Origin: Phycisphaerae bacterium
GTDB lineage: Bacteria > Planctomycetota > Phycisphaerae > Sedimentisphaerales > SG8-4
Direction: 5' to 3'
Assembly (NCBI GenBank): GCA_030613765.1
Contig: JAUWLI010000192.1
Coordinates: forward strand, 1-6,139
Length of the DNA stretch: 6,139 nt
A program made the translations under genes and the position numbers. Positions 5,002-6,139 of this stretch are shown here, in pieces. Under the pieces are notes generated by a model. The model saw nothing but the letters and a program-made list of their open reading frames with translations. It had not been told where the DNA came from and made no database searches. Positions within the stretch are counted from its first letter, which is position 1. Each line of letters opens with the position of its first letter.

Positions 5002-5523
5002 CTAATTCTTTCCCTTCCTTCGTTCCTTTAATGTATACACGACCCAGACCGCCGCATCCGTTGAAATAAAAACAAAGCCCATCAGTATGGAAATGCCGAA
5101 AACTAATTTCACTAAAAGCCCTCGAACAAGCCAGCCGAACAATATCTCAGCGGCTCCGACAATCATTAGAACATAAGACAAAAATATTGTAATGGGCGTC
5201 ACAGTACGCATCTCCTGGGTTATGTCCTTCCACGCGGTCTCTTTTTTCCACGATGAGTCATTGCGGCTATACACTTGGAACATGCGAATCACGGTCCCTC
5301 GTGATAAAGACTCGCTGTCGTTTGCGTATACTCGGCCGAAATGATCTATATATGTGACCTCAAAACGGCCCTTTCTGCAGAACGTGCTGATAGACTCTTG
5401 ATCATCGATGAGTGTAACGTTGTAGGATACCTTTTTCTTCAGCTTGGAAATGGCCCGGACGATATCTTCATCGTCCGGGTCGTCGACGATTTGAATCTTT
5501 TCAAGCTCTATTTCCAAAAGCAT
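5002..5523 (-). CDS. Hypothetical protein: soluble N-terminal domain plus two C-terminal membrane helices
   Basis: A 173-residue protein that I cannot name. Residues 1-105 look soluble and alpha/beta: MLLEIELEKIQIVDDPDDED, a helix to about 32, then strands (VSYNVTLI, RFEVTYID), and a closing SRGTVIRMFQVYSRNDSSWK segment. Two hydrophobic helices follow, about 110-131 (ITIFLSYVLMIVGAAEILFG) and 138-165 (with GISILMGFVFIS), and a basic tail ERRKGKN. The positive tail suggests both termini are cytoplasmic. The N-terminal plan (IELE..., DP-x-DEDI, V-I-x-x-F-x-x-Y ending with Trp) recalls small uncharacterised, immunity-protein-like domains, but this is a weak memory-based resemblance. The ATG at 5523 has only a poor ribosome site (GGA, about 8 bases upstream). 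It appears monocistronic, with a palindrome (4965-4983) and a strong terminator (4846-4879) downstream. Confidence 0.75.
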   Translation of the reverse strand: MLLEIELEKIQIVDDPDDEDIVRAISKLKKKVSYNVTLIDDQESISTFCRKGRFEVTYIDHFGRVYANDSESLSRGTVIRMFQVYSRNDSSWKKETAWKDITQEMRTVTPITIFLSYVLMIVGAAEILFGWLVRGLLVKLVFGISILMGFVFISTDAAVWVVYTLKERRKGKN

Positions 5524-5996
5524 CTGACAATCCGTTCACAAATACAAATACACAAACGAAATCAGTCGGCTGCGCTCAAGATGACACAGGCGATTCGAGG
5601 AAGTTCTCCACTCATTGATATTTGCTTCGTTTTGCCCGCTGTGATAGCAAACCGTGAGATGTTGTTTTTACTACCTCACTGGGTTTTATCCCACTGGTTC
5701 ATGACCGAAAATCCCCCCAAAGATGCGACCCCAGCCTGCACGAGAAGGCGTCGAATCCATTGTCTACATTTGAAAATTTGAACATTCGAATTTGCTCCCT
5801 TCGAATCTGAACTTCAGGGACGAAGGCAGGGTGGTCAGCCTGTCGAACAATTACGTTTTTTCTTAGGACTTCGGATTTGTATTCTCATCCCAGAAATTCT
5901 GGAAAAACCTAAGATTCCACCCCAAGTCATCTCTGACAAGGCACAAGTTTTTCAGCAATTTCCCGGATTTCCCGGTCCCCGCCGTTATTAATGCTC
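5524..5996. other. Intergenic stretch without a convincing gene
   Basis: About 470 bases between the membrane-protein start and the terminator at 5997. No frame reads as a plausible protein: the plus-strand frame running to 5781 is antisense to the neighbouring gene for half its length and the rest has no family character. Visible elements are a repeat-like string (5563-5587), a hairpin GTGAGAT / ACCTCAC (5654-5660 with 5673-5679), and a cluster of TTCGAAT and TTTGAA words at 5768-5812. No tRNA or known riboswitch pattern was found. Part of it must hold the promoter of the 5523 gene, but no clear -35/-10 pair is visible. Confidence 0.5.
5563..5587. repeat. Possible dispersed-repeat remnant
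   Basis: The string containing CGGCTGCGCTCAAGATGACA resembles the widespread bacterial intergenic motif GCTGCGCTCAGGATGACA, differing at one base of this core. It lies 40 bases upstream of the membrane-protein start. Assignment is from memory, and no second copy is in this window. Confidence 0.35.
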
Positions 5997-6042
5997 AAAA
6001 AACAATCGGGGCCTATACCGAATCAATCAGTATAGGCCCCGA
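5997..6042 (-). terminator. Strong intrinsic terminator of the right-edge gene
   Basis: A perfect 13-bp stem, TCGGGGCCTATAC (6006-6018) with GTATAGGCCCCGA (6030-6042), encloses an 11-base loop. On the minus strand it is followed by TTGTTTTTT (5997-6005). It sits 42 bases past the stop codon at 6085-6087, which supports a real minus-strand gene ending there. Confidence 0.85.
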
Positions 6043-6084
6043 ACTGATGTAAAATCAAAGGGCTAAAAATAATATTAACACCGA

Positions 6085-6138
6085 TTATGGTGTCGGCCAG
6101 AGGACCTCTTCAAGGTACTTATCCGCTATGACGGCATA
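6085..6138 (-). CDS. C-terminal end of an unidentified minus-strand gene (cut by window edge)
   Basis: Seventeen codons and a TAA stop are visible, reading YAVIADKYLEEVLWPTP. The product cannot be recognised from so little. The case for a real gene is indirect: the frame is open to the window edge, the peptide composition is protein-like, and a strong minus-strand terminator with a U-tract begins 42 bases downstream of the stop. The short A/T-rich stretch 6043-6084 would be its 3' untranslated region. Confidence 0.55.
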   Translation of the reverse strand, partial: YAVIADKYLEEVLWPTP

Positions 6139-6139
6139 G

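Noticed and set aside
5700..5775. tRNA-like GCGTCGAATCC string
   Set aside because: It resembles a T-arm core, but no complementary acceptor arm or D/anticodon arms can be built upstream.
5341..5781. Plus-strand 146-aa open frame
   Set aside because: Half is antisense to the 173-aa membrane-protein gene, the rest is unlike a protein family, and there is no ribosome site.

Overview
The window (about 46% GC by eye) looks like an ordinary chromosomal stretch of a free-living, Gram-negative-type bacterium with lipoproteins and an Rnf respiratory complex. The mix of a Gfo/Idh/MocA-like oxidoreductase, a DUF1028 lipoprotein, a lipoprotein M48 peptidase and Rnf, with many small palindromes between genes, suggests Planctomycetota (Phycisphaerae-like). 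That placement is inference with low confidence. I see no phage, CRISPR, transposase, rRNA or tRNA gene.

Left part (1-2249), all genes on the minus strand. The head of an Rnf operon runs off the left edge: a 102-aa RseC-like membrane protein with a C-x2-C-x5-C cluster, then the N-terminal 70 codons of rnfC. A promoter with a very short leader lies upstream. Next is a two-gene unit: a 157-aa protein with one N-terminal membrane segment (unknown), then a DUF1028 protein with a lipoprotein-type signal. The divergent gap of about 275 bases carries two palindromic elements.

Middle (2250-4258). An M48 zinc metalloprotease lipoprotein is on the plus strand. It converges, across a 35-base gap, on a Gfo/Idh/MocA-fold protein on the minus strand. 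In that protein the dinucleotide-binding, EKP and D-x-G-x-H motifs are all altered, and a charged segment interrupts the N-terminal domain; it is the most unusual gene here.

Right part (4259-6139). A single-domain cold-shock protein on the plus strand has a strong promoter, a 43-base pure A/T upstream tract, a leader of about 95 bases and a hairpin touching its Shine-Dalgarno. A minus-strand 173-aa two-helix membrane protein of unknown function follows; a hairpin with a U-tract on the minus strand terminates it. About 470 bases without a convincing gene come next, then a second strong minus-strand terminator and the last 17 codons of an unidentified minus-strand gene at the right edge.

The genes form several independent units with a general cell-envelope and redox character; nothing shows they act as one system. 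I found no clearly new multi-gene system. The best leads are the apparently catalytically altered oxidoreductase, the minimal RseC-like protein at the head of the Rnf operon, and the cold-shock control region.
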